DNA of 64,000 bases from Candidatus Francisella endociliophora (GTDB lineage Bacteria; Pseudomonadota; Gammaproteobacteria; Francisellales; Francisellaceae): the NCBI RefSeq assembly GCF_000764555.1, contig NZ_CP009574.1:1116001-1180000 (forward strand), read 5' to 3'. This document shows positions 11,391-21,326 of this stretch, in pieces. Within the stretch, counting starts at the first letter, position 1, and each line of letters opens with the position of its first letter. A program made the translations under genes and the position numbers. The notes beneath the pieces are model-generated. The model was not told where the DNA came from. It ran no database searches and saw only the letters and a program-made list of their open reading frames with translations.

Positions 11391-12857
11391 CTATTCAAAC
11401 CAAGGAGCTCTTGCCTGCATAATTAAATCTGTTGCTTTGTCTTCTTCGATAGTCACAAGTTCAAGTAACTCATCAACAGACAATTCTGCTAACTCTTCCA
11501 TTGTTGAAATGCCTTTTTTAGCTAACTCGCCTGCCATTTCTTCAGTCATGCCTTGCATATTTAATAGATCTTCTGCAGGCTCACCTCCTAATGCTTGAGA
11601 CAACACTGCTGCCTTAGCTCTTTCCTGAAGCTCATCTACGACTTCTTCATCAAAACCTTCTATCTCTAGAAGTTCTTCTTTATCAAGGTATGCAAGATCT
11701 TCTAATGTCTCAATACCTTCTTCAATTAAGACTAATGCAAAATCATGGTCTATATCAAGAACTTCAACGAACTTCTCAACTATAGACATTTGCTTCTCTT
11801 CTTGCTCAGTGTCTGACAAGACATTTATTCTCCAACCGATAAGAGCACTTGCTAATCTTACATTTACACCATTTTTACCAATAGCTTTTGATAAACTTTC
11901 CTGCTTAACAACGATATCCATCGCATCAGATTCTTCATCGACATTCACTTCTAGAATATCTTCCGCATCAACTGGTGATAAAGCATTAATAGCATATTGA
12001 ACAGTCTCTTCATCCCAAAGGATTACATCAACCTTCTCTCCATTTAACTCACTCATGATTGAATGAATTCTTGATCCTCTAACACCAACGCAGGCGCCAC
12101 AAGGATCAATTCTTTGATCATTACTTTTAACTGTTACTTTAGATCTAAAACCTGGCTCACGCACAACATTTACAACATTTATAAGCTCTTCTTCAACTTC
12201 TGGAACTTCTAGCTTAAACAATGCTTTTAGCATAGTGTTACTAGCACGACTTAGCATAATAGTACTAGGCTTACCATCTTCATCTGCTTCAATACTTTCC
12301 ACACAAGCCTTGATTTTATCTCCTACACGGAATCTTTCTCTAGCGATAAGATCCTTCTTAGGTAATATACCTTCAGCATTTCCACCAAGATCAATAATTA
12401 GTATTTCATAAGTAGCTCTTTTGACTTCACCATATACTATATCACCAATTTTATCTTGGTAGATTTTCGCTGTTCTTTCTCTTTCAAAGTTTTTGATCTT
12501 TTTCATCAGAATTTGCTTAGCCATTGTAGCAGCTATACGACCATATTCAGCTACCTCAACAGGCTCTCTGATAACATCTCCAGCTTTTACATCATAACCC
12601 TTCTCTTGAGCCACATCTTCATAAAGCTCTCTAGAGTAATCAATCAGATCTTCATCTTCAGAAACAATATGCCAAACTCTATCAGCCTTAAATTCTCCAG
12701 TTACTCTATCAATAGTAACTTCGATATTCATATGCTCATCTAATTCTTTCTTTGTTATAGTAGCTAAAGCTTCTTCCATAGCCTCAATTAAAAGATCTTT
12801 TGAAATATCTTTTTCATTTGCTACAGTCTCTAATACTAACAATAATTCTTTGCTCAT
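11391..12857 (-). CDS. nusA: transcription termination/antitermination factor NusA
   Basis: Binds RNA polymerase and nascent RNA to control pausing, termination and antitermination. The 488-residue protein has the N-terminal polymerase-binding domain (1-130), an S1 domain (about 135-200, ending near IMLSRAS), two KH domains ([14 protein letters not shown] and [15 protein letters not shown]) and two acidic C-terminal repeats. The acidic repeats are the type found in enterobacterial NusA, where they bind the alpha subunit CTD. It lies between rimP and infB. Confidence 0.97.
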   Translation of the reverse strand: MSKELLLVLETVANEKDISKDLLIEAMEEALATITKKELDEHMNIEVTIDRVTGEFKADRVWHIVSEDEDLIDYSRELYEDVAQEKGYDVKAGDVIREPVEVAEYGRIAATMAKQILMKKIKNFERERTAKIYQDKIGDIVYGEVKRATYEILIIDLGGNAEGILPKKDLIARERFRVGDKIKACVESIEADEDGKPSTIMLSRASNTMLKALFKLEVPEVEEELINVVNVVREPGFRSKVTVKSNDQRIDPCGACVGVRGSRIHSIMSELNGEKVDVILWDEETVQYAINALSPVDAEDILEVNVDEESDAMDIVVKQESLSKAIGKNGVNVRLASALIGWRINVLSDTEQEEKQMSIVEKFVEVLDIDHDFALVLIEEGIETLEDLAYLDKEELLEIEGFDEEVVDELQERAKAAVLSQALGGEPAEDLLNMQGMTEEMAGELAKKGISTMEELAELSVDELLELVTIEEDKATDLIMQARAPWFE

Positions 12858-12872
12858 ATCTATTTCCTCTAT

Positions 12873-13328
12873 CTAACTAAAATCTGGCGACACTCTAAGC
12901 TTTTTGAGCTCATCGAAATCAAAACTTATTTCTTTATTACTATCTTCTAACTTTAAAACCACATTATTGCCTTCAACGTTTATAAGCTTACCTTTAAACT
13001 TAGTCTGTGATTCAACAGGAGATAAAGAAACAGCCTTAACATTAAAGCCTATCAGGGCCTGGGCTTGCACTATATTAAAAATTTGGCGATTCATCCCTGG
13101 GGAAGATACTTCCAACACATACTTATCAGAGATAGGATCTTCAACATCAAATATTGCACTAACTTCTCTACTAACAGTTTGACAATCATCTACTGATACA
13201 CCATTTTCATGATCAATAAAAATACGGATAGTCATCTTACCACTACCAACAACTTCGATTCCCCATAAAATGTAGCCTAAATCAGCTGTGATGGGTTCTA
13301 CTATCTCATATAAATCATCTAGTAACAT
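12873..13328 (-). CDS. rimP: ribosome maturation factor RimP
   Basis: RimP assists assembly of the 30S subunit. The 151-residue protein has the family core IRIFIDHENGVSVDDCQTVSR and YVLEVSSPGMNR followed by a C-terminal SH3-like domain. I chose the ATG at 13328 because AAGGGG lies 5 nt upstream; the frame also permits a GTG at 13334, but that would place the Shine-Dalgarno against the start codon. It is first in the protein-coding part of the operon and starts about 95 bp after the tRNA-fMet 3' end, beyond an intrinsic terminator. Confidence 0.95.
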   Translation of the reverse strand: MLLDDLYEIVEPITADLGYILWGIEVVGSGKMTIRIFIDHENGVSVDDCQTVSREVSAIFDVEDPISDKYVLEVSSPGMNRQIFNIVQAQALIGFNVKAVSLSPVESQTKFKGKLINVEGNNVVLKLEDSNKEISFDFDELKKLRVSPDFS

Positions 13329-13380
13329 TTTCACCCCTTAGATCTTGTGCCAAAAGAGGTTTTGATAACCTCCAGATAGC

Positions 13381-13405
13381 AAAAAGGCCCTTAAAAGGGC
13401 CTTTC
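13381..13405 (-). terminator. intrinsic terminator between tRNA-fMet and rimP
   Basis: The 10-bp arms 13383-13392 and 13395-13404 are perfectly complementary, with a GGGCC core and at most a few loop bases. On the minus strand the hairpin runs into five T residues before GCT, and on the plus strand the run is A-rich, so orientation favours the minus strand. It lies just downstream of the tRNA and upstream of rimP, so it would end most tRNA transcripts and reduce readthrough into rimP-nusA-infB. Confidence 0.75.
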
Positions 13406-13422
13406 TTAAAAAAACTTCCTAT

Positions 13423-13499
<77 letters not shown>

Positions 13500-13512
13500 T
13501 CTATGACCATAT

Positions 13513-13540
13513 ATAATAACAAGGTTTTATAGTATGTCAA
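13513..13540 (-). promoter_or_regulatory. strong sigma70 promoter of the tRNA-fMet/rimP-nusA-infB operon
   Basis: On the minus strand a perfect TTGACA (13535-13540), a 16-bp spacer and TATTAT (13513-13518) lie about 13 bp before the tRNA 5' end. This is the best -35/-10 pair seen in the window and fits a stable-RNA promoter. Confidence 0.7.
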
Positions 13541-13574
13541 GCTTTTTACAAAATTCTATTTCACTTATCTGAAC

Positions 13575-14612
13575 TTAATTACAACCAAACTCTCTAATTG
13601 CGTCAATCATAACTTTAACATTATCAGGATCAATATCCGGATAAATCCCATGACCAAGGTTTACAATATAGTTATTTAGTTTATCGGACTGGATAAAGTC
13701 CATATTTTTCTCAACCGTAGCTCTAATACTCTCATGAGTCCCGTATAAAAATGCTGGATCAAAGTTACCTTGAAGAACTTTGCCTACACCGATCTTGTGG
13801 CGTGCTTGCTCGATAGTAACACTCCAATCAACACCTACTCCATCACATGATTTATTCTTTAATTCATCAAAGAAATTAGCTCCGCCTTTAGTAAAGAAAA
13901 CAACCGGCACATCAATATGTTTTTTAACAGCTTTTGCAATATATTCCATATATTGTAAAGAGAAGTCTCTATATTGCTCTAGAGGCAATATCCCACCCCA
14001 AGTATCAAATATCATTAGTGAGCTAGCACCAGCTTTGATTTGCTCAAGCAAGTAAACTACTGTTATATCAGCAAGCCTTTGAAGAAGTGAGTGCATTAGC
14101 TGTGGATTTGCATACATCATTTTTCTAAGCTTGTTAAACTGTTTAGAGCCTTGACCTTCAATCATATATGCTGCAAGTGTCCACGGACTTCCTGTAAAGC
14201 CAATCAATGGGACATTTATCGCTGATTCTGTCGTTTTAACAGCATTATAAACATACTCTAAATCTCCAACACTATCCTCTACAGATTTTAATCTTTCTAA
14301 ATCTGCTACCGTTTCTATTGGATCAGAAAAAACTGGGCCTGTACCTTTGATAAATTTTAGATCCATACCCATAGCTTCTGGTATTGTCAAAATATCAGAA
14401 AAGACAATTGCCGCATCAAGATCATATCTATCTAATGGATGTAACGCCACTTCACAACAAGCATCGGCATTACGACACATATCCATAAAGTTCTCAAATT
14501 TTGAACGAACTGCTCGATACTCAGGTAAATATCTACCTGCTTGACGCATAATCCATACTGGAGGCTTCTCTAACTTCTCATGCTTAAAAGCATCTAAAAA
14601 TAACTTTCTCAT
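13575..14612 (-). CDS. hemE: uroporphyrinogen III decarboxylase
   Basis: Removes four carboxyl groups from uroporphyrinogen III to give coproporphyrinogen III in haem synthesis. The 345-residue protein has the N-terminal signature [17 protein letters not shown] (17-33), with arginines that hold the substrate acetates, and [14 protein letters not shown], which contains the conserved catalytic aspartate. [16 protein letters not shown] is the second family signature. It is a single-gene unit between the tRNA and comM; no convincing promoter was picked in the short gap before it. Confidence 0.97.
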   Translation of the reverse strand: MRKLFLDAFKHEKLEKPPVWIMRQAGRYLPEYRAVRSKFENFMDMCRNADACCEVALHPLDRYDLDAAIVFSDILTIPEAMGMDLKFIKGTGPVFSDPIETVADLERLKSVEDSVGDLEYVYNAVKTTESAINVPLIGFTGSPWTLAAYMIEGQGSKQFNKLRKMMYANPQLMHSLLQRLADITVVYLLEQIKAGASSLMIFDTWGGILPLEQYRDFSLQYMEYIAKAVKKHIDVPVVFFTKGGANFFDELKNKSCDGVGVDWSVTIEQARHKIGVGKVLQGNFDPAFLYGTHESIRATVEKNMDFIQSDKLNNYIVNLGHGIYPDIDPDNVKVMIDAIREFGCN

Positions 14613-14666
14613 AATAATCTAGTATCCATTTTAAGTATTTTCGCACATCAGCAGCGAAACAAATAA

Positions 14667-16175
14667 TTATTTTATAAATTTATCCATTTTTCTATAACTA
14701 ATAGCCTCTTGAATAGCTGCCTTTTGAATATCTTTACAACCATTAAGATCTGCTATCGTTCTAGCAACTTTAAGTATTTTATAATACCCTCGTGCTGATA
14801 GTCCAAGCTTTTCTATAGCTAATGAAAGCATTTTCTTACTATCATCATCAAGGTTACAAACTTTATCAAGCTCTTTACTACTTAGCATTGAATTGATTTT
14901 ACCTTGTCGAGCTATTTGAATATCGCGCGTTTTCTTTACCCTTTCTCTGACAGCACTACTCTTTTCACCTCTGAGCTCTTGGTTTGTCAAATCATCTTTC
15001 GATAGTTCTAACACCTCGACATGTAGATCAATCCTATCAAGCAAAGGACCTGAAAGCTTACTTTGATATCTCCGAATAGCCTGTATTGAATCCGCACATT
15101 CTTTATACTGCGAACCTAAATAACCACAAGGACAAGGATTCATTGCAGCAATTAGCTGGAAGTTTGCCGGATACTCAACCTGACATCTTGCTCGAGAAAT
15201 ATTTACAATGCCTGTTTCTAATGGCTCCCGCAAAACCTCAAGTACCTTACGATCAAATTCTGGTAACTCATCTAAAAATAATACACCATTATGAGCTAAT
15301 GAAATTTCTCCTGGCATTGGATTACTACCACCACCAACTAAAGATACCCCTGATGAAGTATGATGAGGATGGCGAAATGGTCGCTTATAAAAACTCTCAG
15401 CTATATCAGACTCACCTTTAATAGATGAAATCATGGCAGATGAAAGAGCCTCTTTTTTGTCCAATGGTGGCAAAATAGAGTTTAATCTACTAGCCAACAT
15501 TGTCTTACCAGTACCTGGTGGTCCAACCAACAGAATGTTATGTCCTCCAGCAGCTGCAATCTCTAAAGCTCTTCTTGCTTGATATTGCCCTTTAACATCT
15601 TCGAGATCTTGATACAAACTATCAAAATCTATATCTACATTTGGCTTAACTTGAGCTTTCTGTTCACCTGATAAAAAATCAGCAACGGCTTTTAGTGTAT
15701 CAAAACTATATGCCTGAATATCTTCTACCAACCCTATCTCTTTCTCATTTTGAATTGGAATGACAAGCTTTTTATTTTCTTGCACACATTTAATTGCCAT
15801 CGGAATAGCACTTGAAATTTTGCGTAAATCGCCACTAAGAGATAATTCTCCTGCAAATTCATAATTATCAATATCTTGAGATATATTTACCTGACCTGAA
15901 GCATACAACACACCCAGAGCTATCGGCAAATCAAATCGTCCACTACTTTTAGGTAAATCAGCTGGTGCAAGATTTATCGTGATTCGCTTATTCGGGAAAT
16001 TAAAGCCTGAGTTTATAATTGCACTTCTTACACGATCTTTACTCTCTTTAACTGCTGCTTCTGGCAAGCCAACTATTGATAATCCTGGCAAACCATTTGA
16101 AAGATGAACTTCAATAGAAACCAAAGGAGCTTCTATACCAAGTTGTGCTCGACTTTTTAAGACCGCTAATGACAT
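14667..16175 (-). CDS. comM: ComM/YifB-family AAA+ ATPase (Mg-chelatase-like)
   Basis: A 502-residue AAA+ protein related to magnesium chelatase subunit I. ComM of naturally competent bacteria is a hexameric helicase that extends heteroduplex during transformation. An N-terminal Lon-protease-like fold (1-170) precedes the ATPase domain with Walker A GPPGTGKT (218-225), Walker B GVLFLDELPEF and a cysteine cluster AAMNPCPCGYLG typical of the family. A C-terminal Mg-chelatase domain ends the protein. It starts 1 bp after ubiK. Francisella is transformable, consistent with a competence role, but the family is also widespread in non-competent bacteria. Confidence 0.93.
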   Translation of the reverse strand: MSLAVLKSRAQLGIEAPLVSIEVHLSNGLPGLSIVGLPEAAVKESKDRVRSAIINSGFNFPNKRITINLAPADLPKSSGRFDLPIALGVLYASGQVNISQDIDNYEFAGELSLSGDLRKISSAIPMAIKCVQENKKLVIPIQNEKEIGLVEDIQAYSFDTLKAVADFLSGEQKAQVKPNVDIDFDSLYQDLEDVKGQYQARRALEIAAAGGHNILLVGPPGTGKTMLASRLNSILPPLDKKEALSSAMISSIKGESDIAESFYKRPFRHPHHTSSGVSLVGGGSNPMPGEISLAHNGVLFLDELPEFDRKVLEVLREPLETGIVNISRARCQVEYPANFQLIAAMNPCPCGYLGSQYKECADSIQAIRRYQSKLSGPLLDRIDLHVEVLELSKDDLTNQELRGEKSSAVRERVKKTRDIQIARQGKINSMLSSKELDKVCNLDDDSKKMLSLAIEKLGLSARGYYKILKVARTIADLNGCKDIQKAAIQEAISYRKMDKFIK

Positions 16176-16176
16176 C

Positions 16177-16371
16177 TTATTTTTTCTTAGCTAAAAGTTG
16201 GTCTAATTTTGCCTCTATTGATTCAAGTTTTTGGCGAGTTTTTAAAAGGATTTTTTTCTGTACTTCAAACTCTTCTCTGCTCACTACATCAAGCTTTTTA
16301 AGACTTTTATTAACTAAGCTTTCTTTTGAGTTTTTGATTACATCATTTATTGGGCCAAGAATCTCTTTCAT
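16177..16371 (-). CDS. ubiK: UbiK/YqiC-family ubiquinone biosynthesis accessory factor
   Basis: A 64-residue protein of the BMFP/YqiC family. The E. coli and Salmonella members form coiled-coil trimers, interact with UbiJ and support aerobic ubiquinone synthesis. An amphipathic N-terminal helix (1-25) is followed by the family core VVSREEFEVQKKILLKTRQK and a lysine-rich C-terminal coiled coil. The match is by pattern and length, without an alignment. It lies 1 bp before comM and has its own promoter. Confidence 0.85.
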   Translation of the reverse strand: MKEILGPINDVIKNSKESLVNKSLKKLDVVSREEFEVQKKILLKTRQKLESIEAKLDQLLAKKK

Positions 16372-16404
16372 AGTTTTTGAAAATTATTTTGATATCTATG
16401 AGAA

Positions 16405-16433
16405 AGTATAAAAGGTATAGAGATAATAGGCAA
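16405..16433 (-). promoter_or_regulatory. predicted sigma70 promoter of ubiK-comM
   Basis: On the minus strand, TTGCCT (16428-16433), a 17-bp spacer and TATACT (16405-16410) lie about 34 bp before the ubiK start. This separates ubiK-comM from the gnd gene upstream. Confidence 0.5.
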
Positions 16434-16443
16434 TAATCAAAAA

Positions 16444-17880
16444 CTATATATTCCAGTTAGTGTGAAAAAACTCGCTCTCACCTCTATCAACCCTCTGATA
16501 TGTATGGGCACCAAAATAATCTCTCTGGGCTTGTAGCAAGTTAGCTGGTAATCTAGCTGTTGTAAAACCATCAAAAAATGTTATAGCTGAATTTAAAGCT
16601 GGCATTGGTATACCAGCTTTAATCGCTAAACTTGCTATAGACCTTATGCTAGGGAGTGTTTCTTTTATAACTCCCTTAAAATAGTCATCAAACAATAGAT
16701 TTTCTAACTCAGGATTTTTACTATATGCCGATTTTATATCATTTAAAAATACACTTCTGATAATACACCCCTCTCTCCATACAAGCGCTATATCACCATA
16801 ATTCAACTTCCATTCATTTTTGTCAGAAGCTTCTTTCATAAGCATAAATCCTTGGGCATAAGATATGATTTTCGCGAATAATAAAGCTTGTTGTAGATCT
16901 TTAATAATTTCTTCTGAGAGCTCTACTCTTCTTTCCTTTACACAACAATAAAAGTTCTCAGCTTTTACTCGAGTGTCCTTTTGTGAAGATAAAAATCGAG
17001 CGAAGACACTCTCAGCAATTAAGGTCAAAGGTGAGCCTACATCTAATGACTCCATAGCAGTCCACTTACCTGTGCCTTTTTGTCCTGCTCTATCCAAAAT
17101 ATAATCTAAAACATACTGGCCATCACTGTCTTTAAACTCTAAAATTTTCGCTGTAATTTCGATAAGGTAGCTCTTCAGCATAGAGTTTTCATTCCAATCC
17201 TCAAAAACTCCTGCCATTTGATCATTTTCAAGACTTAGAGCAACTTTCATAAAATGATAAACCTCAGAGATAAGCTGCATATCACCATACTCAATTCCAT
17301 TATGAACCATTTTGACAAAATGGCCAGAGCCTCCTTGCCCTATCCATTTACAACATGACTCTCCATCAGTAGTTTTAGCAGAGATCGCCTGTAGTATATC
17401 TCTAACAATTGGCCATGCTTTTTGATCTCCACCAGGCATTATTGATGCACCATATCTTGCACCCTCTTCACCTCCTGATATACCAGCACCAATGAAATGA
17501 ATACCCTTTTCAGATAGCTCACTACTTCTTCTCTGAGTATCTAGATAATTAGAGTTCCCTCCATCGATTACCACATCACCCTCATTAAGAAAAGGAACAA
17601 TCTCATCTAGAAAACTATCAACAACCCAACCAGCTTTTACCATTAAAAAAACTATCTTAGGGTTGCTCAATTTCTCAACCATTTCTTTAGCACTATGTGA
17701 GCCAATTATGTTAGAGTTTTGCTTATTCTCTTCTAGAAAATTATCTACACTCGCTTTTTCTCTATTATATGCAACGACCTTATATCCTTTGTCAGCGATA
17801 TTAAGAATAAGGTTTTGCCCCATCACGCCTAAGCCAACTACTGCTATACTTGCTTTTTTTTCTGTATTTTGAAAACTCAT
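16444..17880 (-). CDS. gnd: 6-phosphogluconate dehydrogenase (decarboxylating)
   Basis: Oxidatively decarboxylates 6-phosphogluconate to ribulose-5-phosphate, usually with NADP. The N-terminal Rossmann fold has GLGVMGQNL (16-24). The active site carries GGNSNY (108-112 region), GISGGEEGARYGASIMPGG, and GGSGHFVKMVHNGIEYGDMQ, with the catalytic lysine at K190. At 478 residues it has the usual length of the NADP-type dimeric enzyme. It follows gntP by 40 bp on the same strand, with gntK divergent, so its role here is probably gluconate catabolism. Confidence 0.96.
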   Translation of the reverse strand: MSFQNTEKKASIAVVGLGVMGQNLILNIADKGYKVVAYNREKASVDNFLEENKQNSNIIGSHSAKEMVEKLSNPKIVFLMVKAGWVVDSFLDEIVPFLNEGDVVIDGGNSNYLDTQRRSSELSEKGIHFIGAGISGGEEGARYGASIMPGGDQKAWPIVRDILQAISAKTTDGESCCKWIGQGGSGHFVKMVHNGIEYGDMQLISEVYHFMKVALSLENDQMAGVFEDWNENSMLKSYLIEITAKILEFKDSDGQYVLDYILDRAGQKGTGKWTAMESLDVGSPLTLIAESVFARFLSSQKDTRVKAENFYCCVKERRVELSEEIIKDLQQALLFAKIISYAQGFMLMKEASDKNEWKLNYGDIALVWREGCIIRSVFLNDIKSAYSKNPELENLLFDDYFKGVIKETLPSIRSIASLAIKAGIPMPALNSAITFFDGFTTARLPANLLQAQRDYFGAHTYQRVDRGESEFFHTNWNI

Positions 17881-17920
17881 TTTTATTCCTATAACAAAAC
17901 TAATACTATTAATCTAACGA

Positions 17921-19252
17921 CTACCAAAAGGCAGAAATAATAAGTGCAATGATCCCACCAGTACAACCTATAATGGTCTCCATCACTGTCCAGGTCTGTA
18001 AAGTTTGCTTCTCAGTCATACCAAGATAGCGACTTGCTAGCCAAAAACCAGAATCATTAACATGGGAGCATACAATCGACCCTCCCCCTATAGCTAATGT
18101 AACAACGGCTAATTGCATACCATTTAAATGCATTGTTTGAAGTATTGGCAATATAAGCCCGCTCGCCGTAAGCATCGATACTGTCGCAGAGCCTTGAATA
18201 ATACGCACAGCAGCTGTCAGTATAAATGCTGATAAAACTATAGGCATCCCTGAATCTGACAGCATAGTTCCTAAAGCAGCACCAACACCTGAGTCAATTA
18301 AAACCTGCTTAAAAACTCCTCCAGCCCCTGTAACTAATATAATTATCCCAACAGGTTGCATTGCTGTACTACAAATAGCCATAATTTTATCATTTGACAA
18401 GCCTCTGCGCACTCCTAAGAAATAAAAACAGCATAAACAGGATATAATCAAAGCTGTAAAAGGATGACCAAAAAATACTAGCCATTTATAAAAAACAGTA
18501 TTTTGACTTATAAATAAAGATACAACTGTCTTTAACATAATCAAAAGTAATGGCAATAATAAAAGAAACAGCGATAACTTTAATGTAGGTAATACACTAC
18601 CTTCATACTCACTCTCACGAATATCTTCAAAATCTGGTAGATCAACATCCACACGCTTTGAGATCCAGCTGCCAAAAACTGGCCCTGCAAGAACCATGGC
18701 TGGGATACTAATAACTAATGCAAATATAATCATATATCCATAATCTGCACCTAATTGTGATGCTACTAGAATTGGCCCAGCTGCTGGTATTAGGTACGCC
18801 TGACAAGTAGCTATACCTGCTAAAAGTGCGATAGCTATCTTTATCATTTTTTGATCAGTTCTTCGCACTACTGCAAAAGCTATCCCTATAAGCAACACAA
18901 ATGCTACATCAAAAAACAAAGGGATTGCACAAATAAAGCCAACTAAAGTCATTGCAATATTTGCTCTATTGTCTCCAAACTTCCTTATTAAAGAGTTAGC
19001 AATTTGATCAAGCGCACCAGTGACTTCCATAACTTTACCAAACATTGCTCCCAAACCAACCACCACAGCAATAAAACCTAAGGTTCCTCCCATACCATTT
19101 TGTATGGAATCTGCAACTTTAGAAGGGTCCTGACCAGATAATAGAGCTGTTATAATAGAAACAAGAAGTAAAGCTACAAATGCATGTAATCGGACCTTCA
19201 TTACTAAGAATAAAAGTAAGAATATTGCAAACACTGCAATACCTATCAACAT
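17921..19252 (-). CDS. gntP: gluconate permease, GntP family
   Basis: An inner-membrane gluconate/proton symporter of about 443 residues with about 12 hydrophobic segments. Family features include GGTLGFIAVVVGLGAMFGK and IPAAGPILVASQLGADYG. I placed the start at ATG 19252 (MLIGIAVFAIFLLLFLVMK) because it lines up with the N-terminus of E. coli GntT; the frame also has a TTG at 19264, four codons upstream, with only a weak AGG behind it, so the start is not certain. It faces gntK and is probably co-transcribed with gnd. Confidence 0.92.
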   Translation of the reverse strand: MLIGIAVFAIFLLLFLVMKVRLHAFVALLLVSIITALLSGQDPSKVADSIQNGMGGTLGFIAVVVGLGAMFGKVMEVTGALDQIANSLIRKFGDNRANIAMTLVGFICAIPLFFDVAFVLLIGIAFAVVRRTDQKMIKIAIALLAGIATCQAYLIPAAGPILVASQLGADYGYMIIFALVISIPAMVLAGPVFGSWISKRVDVDLPDFEDIRESEYEGSVLPTLKLSLFLLLLPLLLIMLKTVVSLFISQNTVFYKWLVFFGHPFTALIISCLCCFYFLGVRRGLSNDKIMAICSTAMQPVGIIILVTGAGGVFKQVLIDSGVGAALGTMLSDSGMPIVLSAFILTAAVRIIQGSATVSMLTASGLILPILQTMHLNGMQLAVVTLAIGGGSIVCSHVNDSGFWLASRYLGMTEKQTLQTWTVMETIIGCTGGIIALIISAFW

Positions 19253-19270
19253 TAAAGAAGACAATTTTAT

Positions 19271-19295
19271 TAATACCTAGTGCGTGTTAGTATTA
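19271..19295. promoter_or_regulatory. candidate operator between gntP and gntK (inverted repeat)
   Basis: TAATAC (19271-19276) and GTATTA (19290-19295) are exact inverted repeats separated by 13 bp, in the intergenic space between the divergent gntP and gntK genes. A -10-like TATACT for the minus strand lies at 19298-19303, so a bound regulator could affect both genes. The repeat does not match the E. coli GntR operator as I remember it. The arms are short and AT-rich, so chance is possible. Confidence 0.25.
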
Positions 19296-19342
19296 CAAGT
19301 ATAAAGAATCACTACACTTTAGTACAGAAATTAGGAACTCTC

Positions 19343-19852
19343 GTGAACAATAAAAACCTTCGACAACTTACTTTCCCAATTATAGTTATGGGAGTATCAG
19401 GGTGTGGAAAATCAACTGTTGGAAAAGCTCTGTCAAAAAAATTAAATATTCCATTTATCGATGGAGATATCTTACACCCAGAATCAAATATCAAAAAAAT
19501 GAAAAGCGGTACTCCTCTTACAGATGATGATCGAAAGGATTGGCTAAAAAACATTGGAGAGATACTCGCCAGTAAACATATCATAATAGCATGCTCAGCA
19601 TTAAAGAAAAAATATAGAGATCAGTTAAGATCTTATAATAACAAGCTACATTTTTTGCATTTGCACGGAAGCTTTTCTACTATTGAAAATCGAATGACTA
19701 AACGCTCTGATCACTATATGCCCATTAGTTTGCTTGAGAGTCAGTTTTCAACCCTTGAGTTCCCCAAAAATGAAAAATTTATAGTAAATATAAATATTGA
19801 AAAGAGTGTCGAGGAAATTATTAATGAATTTATTGAGATAATTAATAAATAA
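19343..19852 (+). CDS. gntK: gluconokinase
   Basis: Phosphorylates gluconate to 6-phosphogluconate. The P-loop is GVSGCGKS (17-24), followed by IDGDILHPESNIKKM, GTPLTDDDRKDWL and ACSALKKKYRDQLR, all standard in the GntK/thermoresistant gluconokinase family. I chose the GTG at 19343 (MNNKNLRQLT), preceded by AGGAA with a 5-nt gap. The frame stays open upstream to a GTG at 19280, but that would give a family-atypical N-terminal extension. The result is 169 residues, the usual size. It converges with nuoN, with 7 bp between the stops. Confidence 0.92.
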   Translation: MNNKNLRQLTFPIIVMGVSGCGKSTVGKALSKKLNIPFIDGDILHPESNIKKMKSGTPLTDDDRKDWLKNIGEILASKHIIIACSALKKKYRDQLRSYNNKLHFLHLHGSFSTIENRMTKRSDHYMPISLLESQFSTLEFPKNEKFIVNINIEKSVEEIINEFIEIINK

Positions 19853-19859
19853 AAACTAA

Positions 19860-21311
19860 TTAAATTACGTTAGTAACTTGAGTAAGCACCCCTAAAAGAA
19901 GCATTGGCATAATACCTAAGAATAAAAGTACCAAACCATTAACACTTAATGCTACTAAAGATGTTAAAGGCGGTTTAACTGTCTCGTCATTTTCTGGATC
20001 ATCAAAATACATAGTCTTGATAACTCTGACATAATAGAATGATGCTACTACTGCCATAAATAACACGAAACACGCAATCACATAATTCCCATCATTGATC
20101 AGCCCCATAACAACAAATAGCTTAGCAATAAACCCACCAAATGGAGGAATACCTGCCATCGAGAATAGCGTTATCAATAAGATAAATGCTAGCCAAGAAT
20201 CTTTAGTATTAAAGCCTTTCAAATCTTTAAGATCTTGAACTTCATAACCACCAACAGAAATTGTTGTAAGTACACCAAACACCGCTAATGTTGTAAACAC
20301 ATATACGATCACATAGAAGCTAGCAGCTGTTAAAGCATATCCTTGCGGATCTAAAGTTGTTGCTAGAAGTACAAAACCAATTTGCGAAACTGTAGAGTAA
20401 CCAAGTAGTCTCTTAATATTAGTTTGTGACAATGCCACTAAACTACCAAAGAAGATCGACAGTATTCCAATAACTCTAAATAGATATATCCAAGAATCTT
20501 TAAGCGAAGGAAAGCCTACAAATAAAATATTCACAAGCATCGCAAAAGCAGCAACTTTTGGAATTGTAGCTACAATATTTGCTACAGCATTAGGCGCACC
20601 TTCATAAACATCTGGTAACCACATATGAAAAGGAAAAGCACCAAGCTTAAATAAGAATGTTGCAATCATCATTACTAGGCATACAAGTAAGAACTGTTGC
20701 TCTAAGCCTGTAAAGTTTCCTTGAGCTAATACATGAGCAATGCTTGTAATGTCAAGCTCTCCCGTCATACCATATACGAATGACATACCAAATAGTAATA
20801 ATGCTGACGCAATTGCACCTAATACAAAATACTTAATAGATGCCTCAAGACCCTTGCCAGAATCTCTATAAATAGCAATTAAAGCGTACATAGGTAAAGA
20901 TAAAAGCTCTAAGCCAACATAAATAGTAACTAAACTATGTGCTGCTGTAAGAACCATTGCACCTAGCACACATAGCATTAGTAATGTATAAAAATCACCA
21001 TCAGAAATTTTTCTATCTTTAACATACTCTCTTGAGTATAAAGCTACAAAAAGGGCTAAAACCAAAATCACTATTTGTAATGTATATGCAAAACCACTAA
21101 ATACAACTTGACCTTCAAATACTGAACCACTTGACTGTAGTAAGAAGTCTTTTGTAAAAGTTGCTATAAGAGCAAGTACTACAAATACTTGGAAAAAAAT
21201 ATAATTAATATTTCTAATTTTACCATGTAGAAAAAGGCCAGAAAACATCACTACAATGATGCCAACTGCCAATAATATTTCCGGTAATATATAAAGTATT
21301 GATAAACTCAT
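19860..21311 (-). CDS. nuoN: NADH dehydrogenase I subunit N
   Basis: A proton-pumping membrane subunit of complex I related to Mrp antiporters. The 483-residue protein has about 14 hydrophobic helices. Family features include LGLELLSLPMYALIA, KYFVLGAIASALLLFG and TNIKRLLGYSTVSQIGF, with a lysine/histidine-containing centre. I use ATG 21311; a TTG at 21317 is in frame, and AGGGTGG upstream could serve either. It is the last gene of the nuo operon, 15 bp after nuoM. Confidence 0.95.
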   Translation of the reverse strand: MSLSILYILPEILLAVGIIVVMFSGLFLHGKIRNINYIFFQVFVVLALIATFTKDFLLQSSGSVFEGQVVFSGFAYTLQIVILVLALFVALYSREYVKDRKISDGDFYTLLMLCVLGAMVLTAAHSLVTIYVGLELLSLPMYALIAIYRDSGKGLEASIKYFVLGAIASALLLFGMSFVYGMTGELDITSIAHVLAQGNFTGLEQQFLLVCLVMMIATFLFKLGAFPFHMWLPDVYEGAPNAVANIVATIPKVAAFAMLVNILFVGFPSLKDSWIYLFRVIGILSIFFGSLVALSQTNIKRLLGYSTVSQIGFVLLATTLDPQGYALTAASFYVIVYVFTTLAVFGVLTTISVGGYEVQDLKDLKGFNTKDSWLAFILLITLFSMAGIPPFGGFIAKLFVVMGLINDGNYVIACFVLFMAVVASFYYVRVIKTMYFDDPENDETVKPPLTSLVALSVNGLVLLFLGIMPMLLLGVLTQVTNVI

Positions 21312-21326
21312 AATCAAAACACCACC

